A stretch of DNA of 64,000 nucleotides from Hyphomicrobiaceae bacterium (GCA_020637815.1 JACKJS010000002.1:186001-250000); one strand, 5' to 3'; counted from the stretch's first letter, positions 45,425 through 54,765 are shown. Notes: a model not told the origin generated them from the sequence alone. Numbers and translations: made by a program.

Positions 45425-46837
45425 ATGGAACCGCATCACACAAGCGGAGTCGAATACGAAAAGGTTAGCAAAGGATATTTCGAACATAGGCAATTGAAAC
45501 GCGGCGCGGCTGGCTGGATGCTGCTGGTCGGGCTCGGCGTGGCATATGTTATCTCCGGCGATTTCGCGGGGTGGAATTTCGGCCTTGGGCAAGGAGGCTG
45601 GGGCGGGCTCTTCATCGCAACGCTACTCATGGCGACGATGTACACCTGCATGTGTTTCTCGCTCGCCGAACTCTCGACCATCGCGCCGACCGCGGGCGGC
45701 GGTTATGGGTTTGCCCGCCGGGCCTTCGGTCCTTGGGGCGGGTTCCTATGCGGCGTCGCCATCCTTATGGAGTATGCCATTGCACCGGCGGCCATCGCCG
45801 TCTTCATCGGTTCGTATTGCGGGTCTCTGTTCGGCATCGACGGCTGGCCCGTTTATCTCGCGTTCTACGCGGTGTTTCTCGGCATCCATATCTACGGCGC
45901 AGGCGAGGCACTCCGTCTCATCTTCATCATCACCGCCATCGCCGTGGTGGCGCTCATCGCTTTCTGCGTCGCGATGGTGCCCTATTTCAGTGCCGACAAG
46001 CTCTTCGACATCGCCGCGTCCGACGCGGCCGGAGCCAGTACCTTCCTGCCGTTCGGCTATATCGGTATCTGGGCGGCCATTCCTTACGCGATGTGGTTCT
46101 TCCTCGCCATCGAAGGCGTGCCTCTGGCCGCCGAAGAAACGCAGGATCCGAAGCGCGATCTGCCGCGCGGGTTGATCGGCGGTATGACGGTGCTTCTCTT
46201 GTCCGCAGCCCTGATTCTAGTGCTCGGGCCTGGTGGTGCCGGATCGCTGGCGTTGCAGGATTCGGGCAATCCCCTTGTCGCAGCGTTGGAATCTCCCGCC
46301 GTTTATAACGGGCCGACGCTGATCAGCCGGTTCGTGAACTTCGTGGGACTCGCCGGCCTGATCGCCAGCTTCTTTTCCATCATCTACGGTTATTCGCGAC
46401 TCACATTCGCGATGTCGCGCGCCGGATATCTGCCGCGGTTCTTGTCTCTGACCAGCGGGCGAAAGACGCCCTATGTGGCGCTCATCGTGCCTGGTATCAT
46501 TGGCTTCCTGCTGTCGCTGACCGGACAGGGCGACCTCTTGATCCTCGTGGCCGTGTTTGGCGCGACGGTCTCCTATGTGATGATGATGGCTTCGCATATT
46601 GCACTGCGCATTCGGGAGCCGCATCTCGACCGGGCTTACCGGACGCCGGGCGGTGTGCTCACTTCGGGCATCGCCTTGGTGCTCGCCTGTGCCGCCGTGA
46701 TCGCCGGGTTCCTCGTCGATCCGCGCGTGCTCATCGGCGCCGCGGTCGTCTACGCAATCTTCGTGGCGTATTTCGGCTTCTACAGTCGTCATCACCTCGT
46801 GGCGACCGCACCGGGCGAGGAGGACGAAATCATCTGA
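45425..46837 (+). CDS. eat: ethanolamine permease (APC family)
   Basis: The 470-residue membrane protein belongs to the APC superfamily, with about 12 membrane segments. The Eat-type N-terminus (VEYEKVSKGYFEHRQLKRGAAGWMLLVGLGVAYVISGDFAGWNFGL) and IEGVPLAAEETQDPKRDLPRG are characteristic. It imports ethanolamine by proton or cation symport. GGGGGGAGGAA precedes ATG 45425. EutB begins 37 nt after its stop, so all three genes form one catabolic operon that releases ammonia for nitrogen supply. Confidence 0.94.
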   Translation: MEPHHTSGVEYEKVSKGYFEHRQLKRGAAGWMLLVGLGVAYVISGDFAGWNFGLGQGGWGGLFIATLLMATMYTCMCFSLAELSTIAPTAGGGYGFARRAFGPWGGFLCGVAILMEYAIAPAAIAVFIGSYCGSLFGIDGWPVYLAFYAVFLGIHIYGAGEALRLIFIITAIAVVALIAFCVAMVPYFSADKLFDIAASDAAGASTFLPFGYIGIWAAIPYAMWFFLAIEGVPLAAEETQDPKRDLPRGLIGGMTVLLLSAALILVLGPGGAGSLALQDSGNPLVAALESPAVYNGPTLISRFVNFVGLAGLIASFFSIIYGYSRLTFAMSRAGYLPRFLSLTSGRKTPYVALIVPGIIGFLLSLTGQGDLLILVAVFGATVSYVMMMASHIALRIREPHLDRAYRTPGGVLTSGIALVLACAAVIAGFLVDPRVLIGAAVVYAIFVAYFGFYSRHHLVATAPGEEDEII

Positions 46838-46874
46838 GTTCCGCGAGAGCGGTTAGGCAAGAGGTATAGGCATC

Positions 46875-48263
46875 ATGCGTTATTCCCACGACGTCGGCGG
46901 CAACCGATACACCTTCGATTCGCTCAAGGACTTGCTGGCCAAGGCGAGTCCCGCGCGGTCGGGCGACTATTTGGCGGGTGTTGCCGCCGGCGACGATGAG
47001 GAGCGGGTTGCCGCGCAAATGGTCTTGGCCGACACGCCGCTGAGTACATTCCTGTCGGATGCGGTCGTGCCTTACGAGAGCGATGAGGTCACGCGCCTTA
47101 TCATCGACGACCACGACGCACGCGCCTTCGCGCCCGTCGCACATCTCACGGTCGGCGGCTTTCGGGACTGGCTTCTGTCCGACGCGGCGAACGAGGCCTC
47201 GCTCAAAGCACTCGCGCCGGGGCTCACGCCGGAAATGGTCGCCGCGGTGTCGAAGATCTGCCGTGTGCAAGATCTCATCTTGATCGCGCAGAAGTGCCGT
47301 GTGGTAACCAAGTTCCGCAACACGATAGGGCTGAAGAAGCGTCTTTCGACGCGTCTTCAGCCCAACCATCCGACCGACGATCCGACAGGCATCGCGGCCA
47401 GCGTTGTCGATGGCCTGATGTACGGTAGCGGAGACGCGGTGATCGGCATCAATCCTGCGACCGACAGTATCGCCGCCGTCACCACTTTGGTGGAGATGCT
47501 GGATGAGGTCATTCGCCGGTACGACATCCCGACTCAGTCCTGCGTGCTGACACACGTTACGACCAGCATCGAAGCGATCAACCGAGGGGCGCCGATCGAC
47601 CTCGTGTTTCAGTCGATTGCCGGTACCGAGGCTGCGAATAGCAGTTTCGGCGTGAACCTCGCCGTCCTGCAGGAAGGACGCGACGCCGCCCTCGGTCTTC
47701 AGCGGGGTACGGTCGGCGAAAACGTCATGTATTTCGAAACCGGTCAGGGAAGCGCGCTGTCGGCGAATGCGCATCACGGCGTCGACCAGCAAACCCTCGA
47801 GGCACGGGCCTACGCGGTCGCCCGCAAGTTCGAACCGCTGCTCGTGAATACGGTTGTCGGCTTCATCGGGCCCGAATATCTCTTCGACGGCCGACAGATC
47901 GTGCGCGCCGGCCTGGAAGATCATTTCTGCGGCAAGCTGCTCGGTGTGCCGATGGGTTGCGATATCTGTTACACGAACCACGCCGAGGCCGACCAGAACG
48001 ACATGGATGTGCTGCTGACGCTGCTTGCAGCTGCCGGCGTCAGCTTCATCATGGGCATTCCAGGCTCCGACGACATCATGCTCAATTATCAGACGACGTC
48101 GTTCCACGATGCACTTTACGCGCGCAAAGTGCTGGGCTTGCAGCCCGCGCCGGAATTTGAAAGCTGGTTGAAAGAGACGGGTATCTTCGAGGCCGACGAG
48201 GAGATACGTCTGGCCGAGAGCCTGCCGAAGCCGTTTCGGCATGCCCTTGAGCACTTGCACTGA
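46875..48263 (+). CDS. eutB: ethanolamine ammonia-lyase large subunit
   Basis: The 462-residue protein is the full-length EutB subunit of adenosylcobalamin-dependent ethanolamine ammonia-lyase, which converts ethanolamine to acetaldehyde and ammonia. Recognisable stretches are VVTKFRNTIGLKKRLSTRLQPNHPTDD, DAVIGINPATDS, FFETGQGSALSANAHHGVD (here MYFETGQGSALS), GFIGPEYLFDG and MGCDICYTNHAEADQNDMD. It forms the TIM barrel that holds substrate and B12. It sits between the permease and EutC genes. No microcompartment shell genes are nearby, so the enzyme is cytosolic. Confidence 0.97.
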   Translation: MRYSHDVGGNRYTFDSLKDLLAKASPARSGDYLAGVAAGDDEERVAAQMVLADTPLSTFLSDAVVPYESDEVTRLIIDDHDARAFAPVAHLTVGGFRDWLLSDAANEASLKALAPGLTPEMVAAVSKICRVQDLILIAQKCRVVTKFRNTIGLKKRLSTRLQPNHPTDDPTGIAASVVDGLMYGSGDAVIGINPATDSIAAVTTLVEMLDEVIRRYDIPTQSCVLTHVTTSIEAINRGAPIDLVFQSIAGTEAANSSFGVNLAVLQEGRDAALGLQRGTVGENVMYFETGQGSALSANAHHGVDQQTLEARAYAVARKFEPLLVNTVVGFIGPEYLFDGRQIVRAGLEDHFCGKLLGVPMGCDICYTNHAEADQNDMDVLLTLLAAAGVSFIMGIPGSDDIMLNYQTTSFHDALYARKVLGLQPAPEFESWLKETGIFEADEEIRLAESLPKPFRHALEHLH

Positions 48264-48271
48264 GGTTTTTC

Positions 48272-49081
48272 ATGTCCAACGACAAGCGTCCCGTTGTCTC
48301 GATCGACTCCTGGAGCAAGCTGCGCCAGTACACACCGGCGCGTATCGCGCTCGGTCATTCCGGCACAAGCCTCCCGACCAAGCCGCATTTGGAGTTTCAA
48401 CTGGCGCATGCGCAGGCACGCGATGCGGTGCATCACGCGCTCGATATTCCGGCCTTGGATGAGACGCTTCGCTCTCGCGGGCATGCCACGATCGTGCTCG
48501 GAAGCCGCGCAGACAGCCGGCCCACTTACTTGCAGCGCCCCGACCTGGGGCGGCGTCTAAACGATGACTCGGTCAAGCTGCTCAAGAGCATGCCGGCGCC
48601 CGAGAAACCCTACGACGTCGCATTCGTAATCGGCGATGGGCTATCCGCCCTGGCCATCGAGGAGAACGCCACGAAGTTTCTCGATGTGATGCTGCCAGCG
48701 CTAGCCGGCAGCGACTGGCAGGTTGCGCCGCTTTGCATCGTGAAGGAGGCGCGCGTCGCGATCGGCGACGAGGTCGCGGAAAATCTGGGCGCCAAGATGG
48801 TTGTCGTTCTGATTGGCGAGCGGCCGGGGCTGAGCTCGCCGGATAGCATGGGCATTTATATGACGCTGAACCCGCGCACAGGTCTCACCGATGAGTCGCG
48901 GAACTGCATATCCAATGTGCGCCCTGCGGGACTGAGCTACGAGCATGCCGCCCACAAGCTTAGCTATCTGATGACCGAAGCGCGGCGCCGAGGCTTGTCT
49001 GGGGTGAACCTCAAGGACGAGGCCGAAGCCCTGCCACGGGTGAACACCGGATCGGCCGAGAATTTTCTCATCGAAAGTTGA
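48272..49081 (+). CDS. eutC: ethanolamine ammonia-lyase small subunit
   Basis: The 269-residue EutC completes the B12-dependent lyase and helps bind the cobalamin tail. The signatures RIALGHSGTSLPTKPHLEFQLAHAQARDAV and VVVLIGERPGLSSPDSMGIYMT, followed by RNCISNVRPAGLSYEHAAHKL, are diagnostic. It begins 8 nt after eutB with the two expected to be made in equal amounts. No eutA reactivase gene follows; the downstream gene is on the other strand. Confidence 0.97.
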   Translation: MSNDKRPVVSIDSWSKLRQYTPARIALGHSGTSLPTKPHLEFQLAHAQARDAVHHALDIPALDETLRSRGHATIVLGSRADSRPTYLQRPDLGRRLNDDSVKLLKSMPAPEKPYDVAFVIGDGLSALAIEENATKFLDVMLPALAGSDWQVAPLCIVKEARVAIGDEVAENLGAKMVVVLIGERPGLSSPDSMGIYMTLNPRTGLTDESRNCISNVRPAGLSYEHAAHKLSYLMTEARRRGLSGVNLKDEAEALPRVNTGSAENFLIES

Positions 49082-49280
49082 TCGGTGGCGTGTTTGGCCA
49101 CGAAGGCGGTCGGGCGCCTCGAGAGATCGAGGCCGCTTGGCGCAAGAAGCGCAGGGGCGCTCTAGGCCACCACGACGTCGGGCTCTAGGTCGGGTCACGG
49201 CCTGCATCCCCGGTCTCAGCCGTTGGGCAAGCCCATCGAAACGGGACACTCGGGGTGAGCGCGCCGGACGTCGCGGCCGT

Positions 49281-50096
49281 TCAACCGGTCGCCGTAGACG
49301 GGTCGAAGAATGCCAGCGCGGTCCTATCTTCGCTTTTTGCCCGGTACATGGCGAGATCGGCGTGATGGATCACCTCGTCGGGCGTCGTGCCATTGTCGGG
49401 AATGAGCGCGACGCCGATCGATGCACCTGTCCTGTGCGACTTTCCCCCGACGCGAATCTCGCTATCCAAGGTCGCCATAATGCGCTGACCGATGGCGCGC
49501 GCGGTGTCCCGGTCGAGATCGTAGGATAGGAGCGCGAACTCATCGCCGCCGAGTCGCGCCAGTAGATCGCTTGGCCTGGCAGCGGATTGAAACCGCCCGG
49601 CGACGGCCTGTAGCACTCGATCTCCCGTGGCGTGGCCATGGATGTCGTTGATGCGCTTGAAGCTGTTCAGGTCGATCAGGAAGAAAGCGTGCGTACGGCC
49701 ATTGGCCGAGGAGGCGATGGCTGACGCCAGTGCCGAATCCAATTCGCGACGGTTCGCAAGACCCGTCAGGGAATCTTGCGAAGCCATTGAACGCAGCTGC
49801 CGCATCTGCGATCGGGTCACGACGCGCCGTGCCAGATCGTGCCGGACGTCGCGCAGACGCCGGACAACGAAAGCAACGATGCAGAGCGCCAGCAGAACCG
49901 TGAGCGCCATCGCCTCGGCGAGCGATACCTTGCGTTGAGGTTCGGAAAGCTCGGCGCTGAACCAGAAGAGGTTGTACTGGAGCGCCAGCAGTGCTCCCAC
50001 GGTCATGACGCTGACCAAAAGCAGCCCATCCTGAACGCTCGGCCGAGGATTGTGGACGATGGCTCGTGCCAGCGATCTGGGTTCAAACGTCGTCAC
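49281..50096 (-). CDS. membrane-bound diguanylate cyclase (GGDEF domain)
   Basis: The 271-residue protein has two membrane segments (about 22-42 and 60-80) with a short loop, then a GGDEF domain from about 105. The catalytic motif GGDEF is intact at 183-187, and the inhibitory product-binding site RxxD is present as Arg174-Pro-Ser-Asp177, five residues ahead. It should make cyclic di-GMP and be feedback-inhibited. The short periplasmic loop is too small for a ligand domain. Start GTG 50096. A link to polysaccharide production is plausible because c-di-GMP often controls it, but the gene is 13 kb away from that locus. Confidence 0.93.
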   Translation of the reverse strand: MTTFEPRSLARAIVHNPRPSVQDGLLLVSVMTVGALLALQYNLFWFSAELSEPQRKVSLAEAMALTVLLALCIVAFVVRRLRDVRHDLARRVVTRSQMRQLRSMASQDSLTGLANRRELDSALASAIASSANGRTHAFFLIDLNSFKRINDIHGHATGDRVLQAVAGRFQSAARPSDLLARLGGDEFALLSYDLDRDTARAIGQRIMATLDSEIRVGGKSHRTGASIGVALIPDNGTTPDEVIHHADLAMYRAKSEDRTALAFFDPSTATG

Positions 50097-50313
50097 AATG
50101 AAAATATCCCTGAGACGTTGAGCCTGCGAGAGGCGGAGCGAACGACAGTACCGTGAAGCGCGGAATGCTGCCGGAAGTCAAGGGCGCGCCGCGAGGCTCG
50201 ACGCTCGCGGAAGAGCACGAGAGTGCTCGTGCCGGTCAACCGAGCGCGGCAGCGGCAATGTCTGTCACGAAGAGATCTCCTGAGATCTCTCCGAGCCCTG
50301 TCCGAACCTTGGC

Positions 50314-50580
50314 CTAACGGCGGCGCAGCAAGTGGCCGACGAGCCAAATCAGACAGGCGTTGATCGCCAAGGACACCATGACCGGAAACAGGTTCAGTGC
50401 CGGGGACTGAGACTTGGCAAGTCCGGTCAGTACGTAGCTCCAAGGAAGGCCGAGCAACATCGCCGGCACCACGGACAACGGATCGGGGGCGATCCAGCCC
50501 ATGACGCTCAGGGGCACTGCAAGGAGTGCCAGCCCCGCGAGGAACGCATAAACCACGATCAGCCAATAACGAATCCGCAT
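50314..50580 (-). CDS. small membrane protein of unknown function
   Basis: The 88-residue frame from ATG 50580 encodes three hydrophobic segments (about 6-28, 36-54, 61-82) and a basic end (LLRRR), a credible inner-membrane protein. The family is not recognised. It lies between the diguanylate cyclase and phosphoribulokinase genes, divergent from the latter. Confidence 0.6.
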   Translation of the reverse strand: MRIRYWLIVVYAFLAGLALLAVPLSVMGWIAPDPLSVVPAMLLGLPWSYVLTGLAKSQSPALNLFPVMVSLAINACLIWLVGHLLRRR

Positions 50581-50972
50581 TTGTCATCCGTCGCCAAGCC
50601 GTGGGCATCGTCCGGACCTGCTCAAGTGCGCGCCGCCAAGACCGGCACTGTTCGAGGCGCTGGCGTCAGTCGGCTCGGTGCCGGCGGCCCTCCTTCTCGC
50701 CGTCCGTACATAATATCCTTTTCTCCCGCCAATCCATTGGGGCCGTTCCGGGGCGTGGAGGACCTGGGCGCCGGAAGGTCGCCGTGCCCACTGGCGAGCA
50801 GCCTGGGCTAGTCCCGCCAGACGGCGCGGGCAGGCTACGATGCCAAACCCGCGAACCGGCCGCACCAATGAGTTGCGGGGCGGCACACCGAATATGGGGT
50901 TCATCGAGAAGCTGCTTCGTCTCGCGCCCAATCTTCCGGTTGGGTATTATGGATGCGCTGAAGGGGGAACAC
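50581..50972. other. divergent intergenic region (392 bp)
   Basis: This is the upstream region of the phosphoribulokinase gene (plus) and the small membrane gene (minus). The phosphoribulokinase frame stays open back to 50526 but has no family-like sequence there. An AT-rich patch occurs at 50708-50720. No CbbR-type or other operator could be assigned. Confidence 0.45.
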
Positions 50973-51848
50973 ATGTCATCCAGACATCCGATCATTGCCA
51001 CGACAGGGTCGTCAGGCGCGGGCACGACGACCGTGACGACGACGTTTCAACAGATCTTCCGGCGCGAGGGCGTCAAGGCGGCAATTGTCCACGGCGACGC
51101 CTTTCATCGCTACAATCGCGATGAGATGCGAATCAAGATGGCCGAGGCGCAGAGCGGACGCGGGAAGGATTTCAGCCATTTCGGACCCGAGGCCAATCTG
51201 TTCGAGGAACTCGAAACGTTGTTCCGCGTCTATGGCCAGAGCGGAGCCGGAAAGGCGCGCAAATATCTTCACGACGAAGAGGAGGCCGCGCCCTATGGGC
51301 AGAAGCCCGGCACGTTCGCGCCCTGGGAGGACATCCCGTCAGACACGGATATGCTCTACTATGAGGGGTTGCACGGAGCGGTCGTCACCGAAGACATCGA
51401 TGTCGCCCAGCACGTCGATCTCTTGATCGGGATCGTCCCGGTCATCAACCTCGAATGGATTCAAAAGTTGCACCGGGACAAAGCGGTGCGGGGCTATTCG
51501 CAAGAGGCCATCGTCGATGCGATCCTGCGCCGCATGCCCGACTACATTAACTACATATGTCCTCAGTTCTCGCAGACCCACATTAATTTCCAGCGCGTGC
51601 CCACCGTCGACACGTCGAACCCTTTCGTCGCGCGCGATGTCCCCAGCCCTGACGAAAGCATGCTCATTATCCGCTTCAAGGATCCGAGGGGTGTCGACTT
51701 TCCATATCTCCTGTCGATGCTGCCGACGTCCTTCATGTCACGGTCGAACACCATCGTTTGCCCCGGAAGCAAAATGCCGCTCGCGATGCAATTGATATTC
51801 ACTCCCATGATTTGGCAGCTGATGGACCGCAAGATGCATGCCTCGTGA
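50973..51848 (+). CDS. prkB: phosphoribulokinase
   Basis: The 291-residue protein is a class I proteobacterial phosphoribulokinase, phosphorylating ribulose-5-phosphate to ribulose-1,5-bisphosphate with ATP. The P-loop TGSSGAGTTT is at residues 11-20, followed by VHGDAFHRYNRDEM, FSHFGPEANLFEELE and YYEGLHGAVV, all conserved in the family. GGGGGA lies 5 nt before ATG 50973, preferred to the ATG at 50949. No rubisco, fructose bisphosphatase, transketolase or cbbR gene is near, so it stands alone. Confidence 0.95.
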   Translation: MSSRHPIIATTGSSGAGTTTVTTTFQQIFRREGVKAAIVHGDAFHRYNRDEMRIKMAEAQSGRGKDFSHFGPEANLFEELETLFRVYGQSGAGKARKYLHDEEEAAPYGQKPGTFAPWEDIPSDTDMLYYEGLHGAVVTEDIDVAQHVDLLIGIVPVINLEWIQKLHRDKAVRGYSQEAIVDAILRRMPDYINYICPQFSQTHINFQRVPTVDTSNPFVARDVPSPDESMLIIRFKDPRGVDFPYLLSMLPTSFMSRSNTIVCPGSKMPLAMQLIFTPMIWQLMDRKMHAS

Positions 51849-52066
51849 GGTTCGCGGATATCGCGGTTGTGCGGCCAAGACGCGCAGCTCAGCGAAAGAC
51901 CGGCTCGCGATCGCTTGGCTATCGCGGCGGCCGGGTAGTTCGGTGTACCGCCCAACGGCGTTTCTAGCGCTGCAAAGTTGGAAAATCGGCCAAGATGGCG
52001 GGTTGATGCCGATGAAACTAGAGAACGACGTCTACGCCATAGTCCGCCGAAACGATTGATACAGCA

Positions 52067-53479
52067 TCAGGAGGTCGCAAGCGCCCGCCGCAGCACATCC
52101 ATGATTGTCGGGTCGTCGCATTGCGCTACGTTGAAGCGCATGAAGTCCACCGCCGATTGGGAAACGCTGAACACATTGCCGGGAGCGAGGATCACGTTTT
52201 CCGGAAGAGCCCTTCGTGCCACGTCGGCGGAGTCGCATCCATCCGGTAGCCTGCACCAGAGATAGAATCCGCCGCGTGGCCTCAGCCAGGGTTCGACCCC
52301 TATATTGTGAAGTTGCCCAGACACTTTCCGCCGAGCCTGCGCCAAACGGCGGCGCAATTCCTCCATGTGTTTTCGATATCGGCCGCCCGACAGGACGCTG
52401 GCGATTAGTTCCGTCGCGACCGGACTCGGTCCGCCGAAACTGGTCGCAACCTGGAGGTCCACAATGTCCGCAATCCAGTCTGGCCGCGCGGCGATATAGC
52501 CGCAGCGCACCGAGGCGGAAAGCGTCTTGGAGAAGCTTCCGATGCGGATAACGCGGTTCACACCATCGAGAGCGGCCAAACGCACCGACGGTTCCGGCTC
52601 AAAATCGGCAAAAATGTCGTCCTCCACGATGGTCAGTTCATGTGCCGCCGCCATGTTCAATAGGCGATGCGCAGTTTGCGCCGAAAGCGTGGCTCCGGTC
52701 GGGTTGTGGAGCGCGGAGTTGGTGATGTAGAGGCGGGGTTGTTCCGCGATGAGAACTGTCTCGAACTCCTCCACGTCCGGCCCCGTCGGCGTGTATGGCA
52801 CGCTGACGGTCTTCACCTGATGGGCGCGGAGCAGTGCGCGGAAATTGAAGTAGCACGGGTCGTCCACCAGCACCGTGTCTCCGGGGCGCAAAAGAAACCG
52901 GCAGATCAAATCGACGGCCTGAGTTCCTGATAAGGTCAATACAAGCTGCTCAGGTCCGATCTCGATGCCTTCATCGGCAAAGCGCCCCATCAGGCTTCGG
53001 CGCAGCGCCAATGAACCGCGCGAGTGGCCATAGTCCGACAGGATGGCGTTCCCGGACCGGGCGACTGACCGCACCGCCCGGCGGAGTTCACTGTGCGGCA
53101 TCCAGTCCGGTGGCAGCCAGCCGCAGCCGGGTTTCAGCGTCGCGGTACTGGCGTCAAGCGACTGGCGTGAAACCCATAATGGATCGATGGCGCGCTCTGT
53201 CTGGGGCAGGTCTTGCGCCAGAGCCAATGGAGGAGAGGCCGTTGCCGAGACAAAGAAGCCGGAGCCCGGCCGCGCACGGATCAGCCCTTCCGCCGCCAGC
53301 CGGTCATAAGCCTCGACCACAGTGGAAGGGGAAACGCCCATGGTCTTGGCAAAGGCCCGAATGGAGGGCAACCGGTCGCCGGGGGCGAGTGCCCGGCTGG
53401 CGACCTTGGCGCGGATCGCCCTCATGACGCTTGCTGTCCGGGTGCCGGCTCGCTCGCCTTTCTGTACCTCTTTGCCCAA
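52067..53479 (-). CDS. MocR-type transcriptional regulator (GntR HTH fused to PLP aminotransferase fold)
   Basis: The 470-residue protein has an N-terminal GntR winged helix (about residues 15-78: LAPGDRLPSIRAFAKTMGVSPSTVVEAYDRLAAEGLI) joined to a type I aminotransferase fold. PLP is bound by the Lys in GSFSKTLSASVRCGY; SALHNPTGATLS and FADFEPEP are also conserved. MocR proteins sense amines or amino acids through PLP and act on divergent neighbours. The start is TTG 53479; ATG 53425 would shorten the DNA-binding domain. It is divergent from an EamA exporter gene, its likely target. Confidence 0.92.
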   Translation of the reverse strand: MGKEVQKGERAGTRTASVMRAIRAKVASRALAPGDRLPSIRAFAKTMGVSPSTVVEAYDRLAAEGLIRARPGSGFFVSATASPPLALAQDLPQTERAIDPLWVSRQSLDASTATLKPGCGWLPPDWMPHSELRRAVRSVARSGNAILSDYGHSRGSLALRRSLMGRFADEGIEIGPEQLVLTLSGTQAVDLICRFLLRPGDTVLVDDPCYFNFRALLRAHQVKTVSVPYTPTGPDVEEFETVLIAEQPRLYITNSALHNPTGATLSAQTAHRLLNMAAAHELTIVEDDIFADFEPEPSVRLAALDGVNRVIRIGSFSKTLSASVRCGYIAARPDWIADIVDLQVATSFGGPSPVATELIASVLSGGRYRKHMEELRRRLAQARRKVSGQLHNIGVEPWLRPRGGFYLWCRLPDGCDSADVARRALPENVILAPGNVFSVSQSAVDFMRFNVAQCDDPTIMDVLRRALATS

Positions 53480-53495
53480 CTGTATGGCTCGCTAT

Positions 53496-53525
53496 ATCAA
53501 TACGGTTTTGTATGATTGTATTGAT
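53496..53525. promoter_or_regulatory. candidate MocR operator (inverted repeat)
   Basis: A perfect 8-bp inverted repeat, ATCAATAC (53496-53503) and GTATTGAT (53518-53525), lies 14 bp apart in the 104-bp divergent gap between the MocR and EamA genes. The core TGTAT also recurs as direct copies near 53481, 53510 and 53518. MocR regulators typically bind repeated half-sites in such gaps. Confidence 0.45.
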
Positions 53526-53583
53526 CTGTGCCTGAAGTCGCCAGCGAATTTCATCTATTCCGTTGCGTTGAAAGCGAGGCGCG

Positions 53584-54453
53584 ATGGACGACATGAGATC
53601 ATCACTGGAGGGCTGGGGCAGCGGTCTGCTTGGTGTCATCATCTTCAGTGGCTCGCTGCCGGCCACCCGCGTGGCGGTCGCGGATTTCTCGCCCATGTTC
53701 CTGACCTCGGCGCGAGCGGTCATCGCCGCGCTTCTGGCGTCGGCGCTTCTCATACTGTTGGGTCAGACGCGACCGGAACGAAACGACCTTCTTTCGCTGG
53801 GGATTGTCGCACTCGGCGTTGTGATCGGCTTCCCGCTTCTGACGGCGCTGGCGTTGCAACACGTCACCTCGGCACATTCCATTGTTTTCATAGGACTGCT
53901 TCCATTGGCGACCGCCATCTTCGGCGTGTTGCGCGGGGGCGAGCGGCCGAAGCCGCTGTTCTGGCTGTTTTCCAGCCTCGGGAGCGCGACGGTGGCCACT
54001 TTCGCGCTTTCGAGCGACGGATCGCGCTCCTTGACCGCAGATTTTCTGATGATCGCGGCAATCATCCTCTGCGGCCTCGGCTATGCGGAAGGCGCAAAAC
54101 TGTCGCGTCGTCTGGGCGGCTGGCAGGTCATTTCATGGGCGCTCGTGTTTTCAGCGCCGCTGATGCTGGTTCTGACGGTGATGACGTTGCCGGAATCATG
54201 GGAGGGCGTCGCCGCTCCGGCCTGGCTCAGCCTCGCTTACGTCTCGGTGTTTTCGATGCTGGTGGGCTTCGTCTTCTGGTACCGGGGCCTCGCTCTCGGC
54301 GGAATAGCCAGCGTCGGACAACTGCAACTGCTCCAGCCCTTCTTCGGCCTCGCGCTCGCTGGCGTGCTGTTGGGTGAACCCGTGGCCTGGACCATGACTG
54401 CGGCGACGGCGCTGATCGGCTTCTTCGTCGCCTTTGCGAAGAGGTTTGCCTGA
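53584..54453 (+). CDS. EamA-family (DMT) transporter
   Basis: The 289-residue membrane protein has about ten hydrophobic segments in two EamA repeats (first from GLLGVIIFSGSLPATRVAV, second from LTADFLMIAAIILCGLGYAEG). DMT members mostly export amino acids or related metabolites. The divergent MocR regulator implies that its substrate is an amino acid or amine, or that PLP-linked metabolism controls it. Start ATG 53584 is preceded by GCGAGGCGCG, with another in-frame ATG at 53593. Confidence 0.9.
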   Translation: MDDMRSSLEGWGSGLLGVIIFSGSLPATRVAVADFSPMFLTSARAVIAALLASALLILLGQTRPERNDLLSLGIVALGVVIGFPLLTALALQHVTSAHSIVFIGLLPLATAIFGVLRGGERPKPLFWLFSSLGSATVATFALSSDGSRSLTADFLMIAAIILCGLGYAEGAKLSRRLGGWQVISWALVFSAPLMLVLTVMTLPESWEGVAAPAWLSLAYVSVFSMLVGFVFWYRGLALGGIASVGQLQLLQPFFGLALAGVLLGEPVAWTMTAATALIGFFVAFAKRFA

Positions 54454-54765
54454 CCACACAAGGTCAAGCCCATCAAGCAGGACGACCACAAGATGACGCG
54501 CCATGGAGGGCAGGCGGCTCTTTAAACCACACTAGGGGCGTGCCGTGATCGGCGGTGTTTGGCGGAGGGGGGCGACCACCGGAACGCTCACGTGCTCAAC
54601 GGCTTTCGAGTTCTGAAGTTCCTATTTTGGCCCGGGTAGCTCAGTGGCTAACCGCCTTGTACGAGTTGAGATCCTTGGCCCCGCCATGTTGCGCATCGAT
54701 GCTGGATATCGGGCCGTGCCATCCGGGGCGTTTGCAAAATCCCCCATTTCAAAAGTCACCGGACC
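54454..54765. other. intergenic region with tRNA remnants (312 bp)
   Basis: This gap between the convergent EamA and uup genes carries the decayed tRNA-Ser 3' half at 54560-54610 and, on the plus strand at about 54629-54655, a stretch (GCCCGGGTAGCTCAGTGG) resembling a tRNA acceptor and D-arm but with no matching remainder. No coding sequence is supported. Confidence 0.55.
54560..54610 (-). pseudogene. tRNA-Ser 3'-half remnant (possible attachment-site copy)
   Basis: Read on the minus strand this matches the intact tRNA-Ser at 56709-56798 from the anticodon loop (CTCGAA) through the variable arm to CCA. The block 54581-54610 is identical at 27 of 30 positions. The T-arm is wrecked by a 7-nt deletion and substitutions, and nothing matches the 5' half. 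It is in the same orientation as, and 2.1 kb downstream of, the intact gene: the arrangement left by tRNA-targeting integrases. A decayed tRNA duplicate is the alternative. Confidence 0.7.

Noticed and set aside
46830..48260. 476-residue minus-strand frame over eutB
   Set aside because: EutB is unmistakable on the plus strand, so this is a shadow.
54629..54655. Sequence resembling a tRNA acceptor and D-arm on the plus strand
   Set aside because: No anticodon arm, T-arm or closing acceptor strand follows; at most a fragment.
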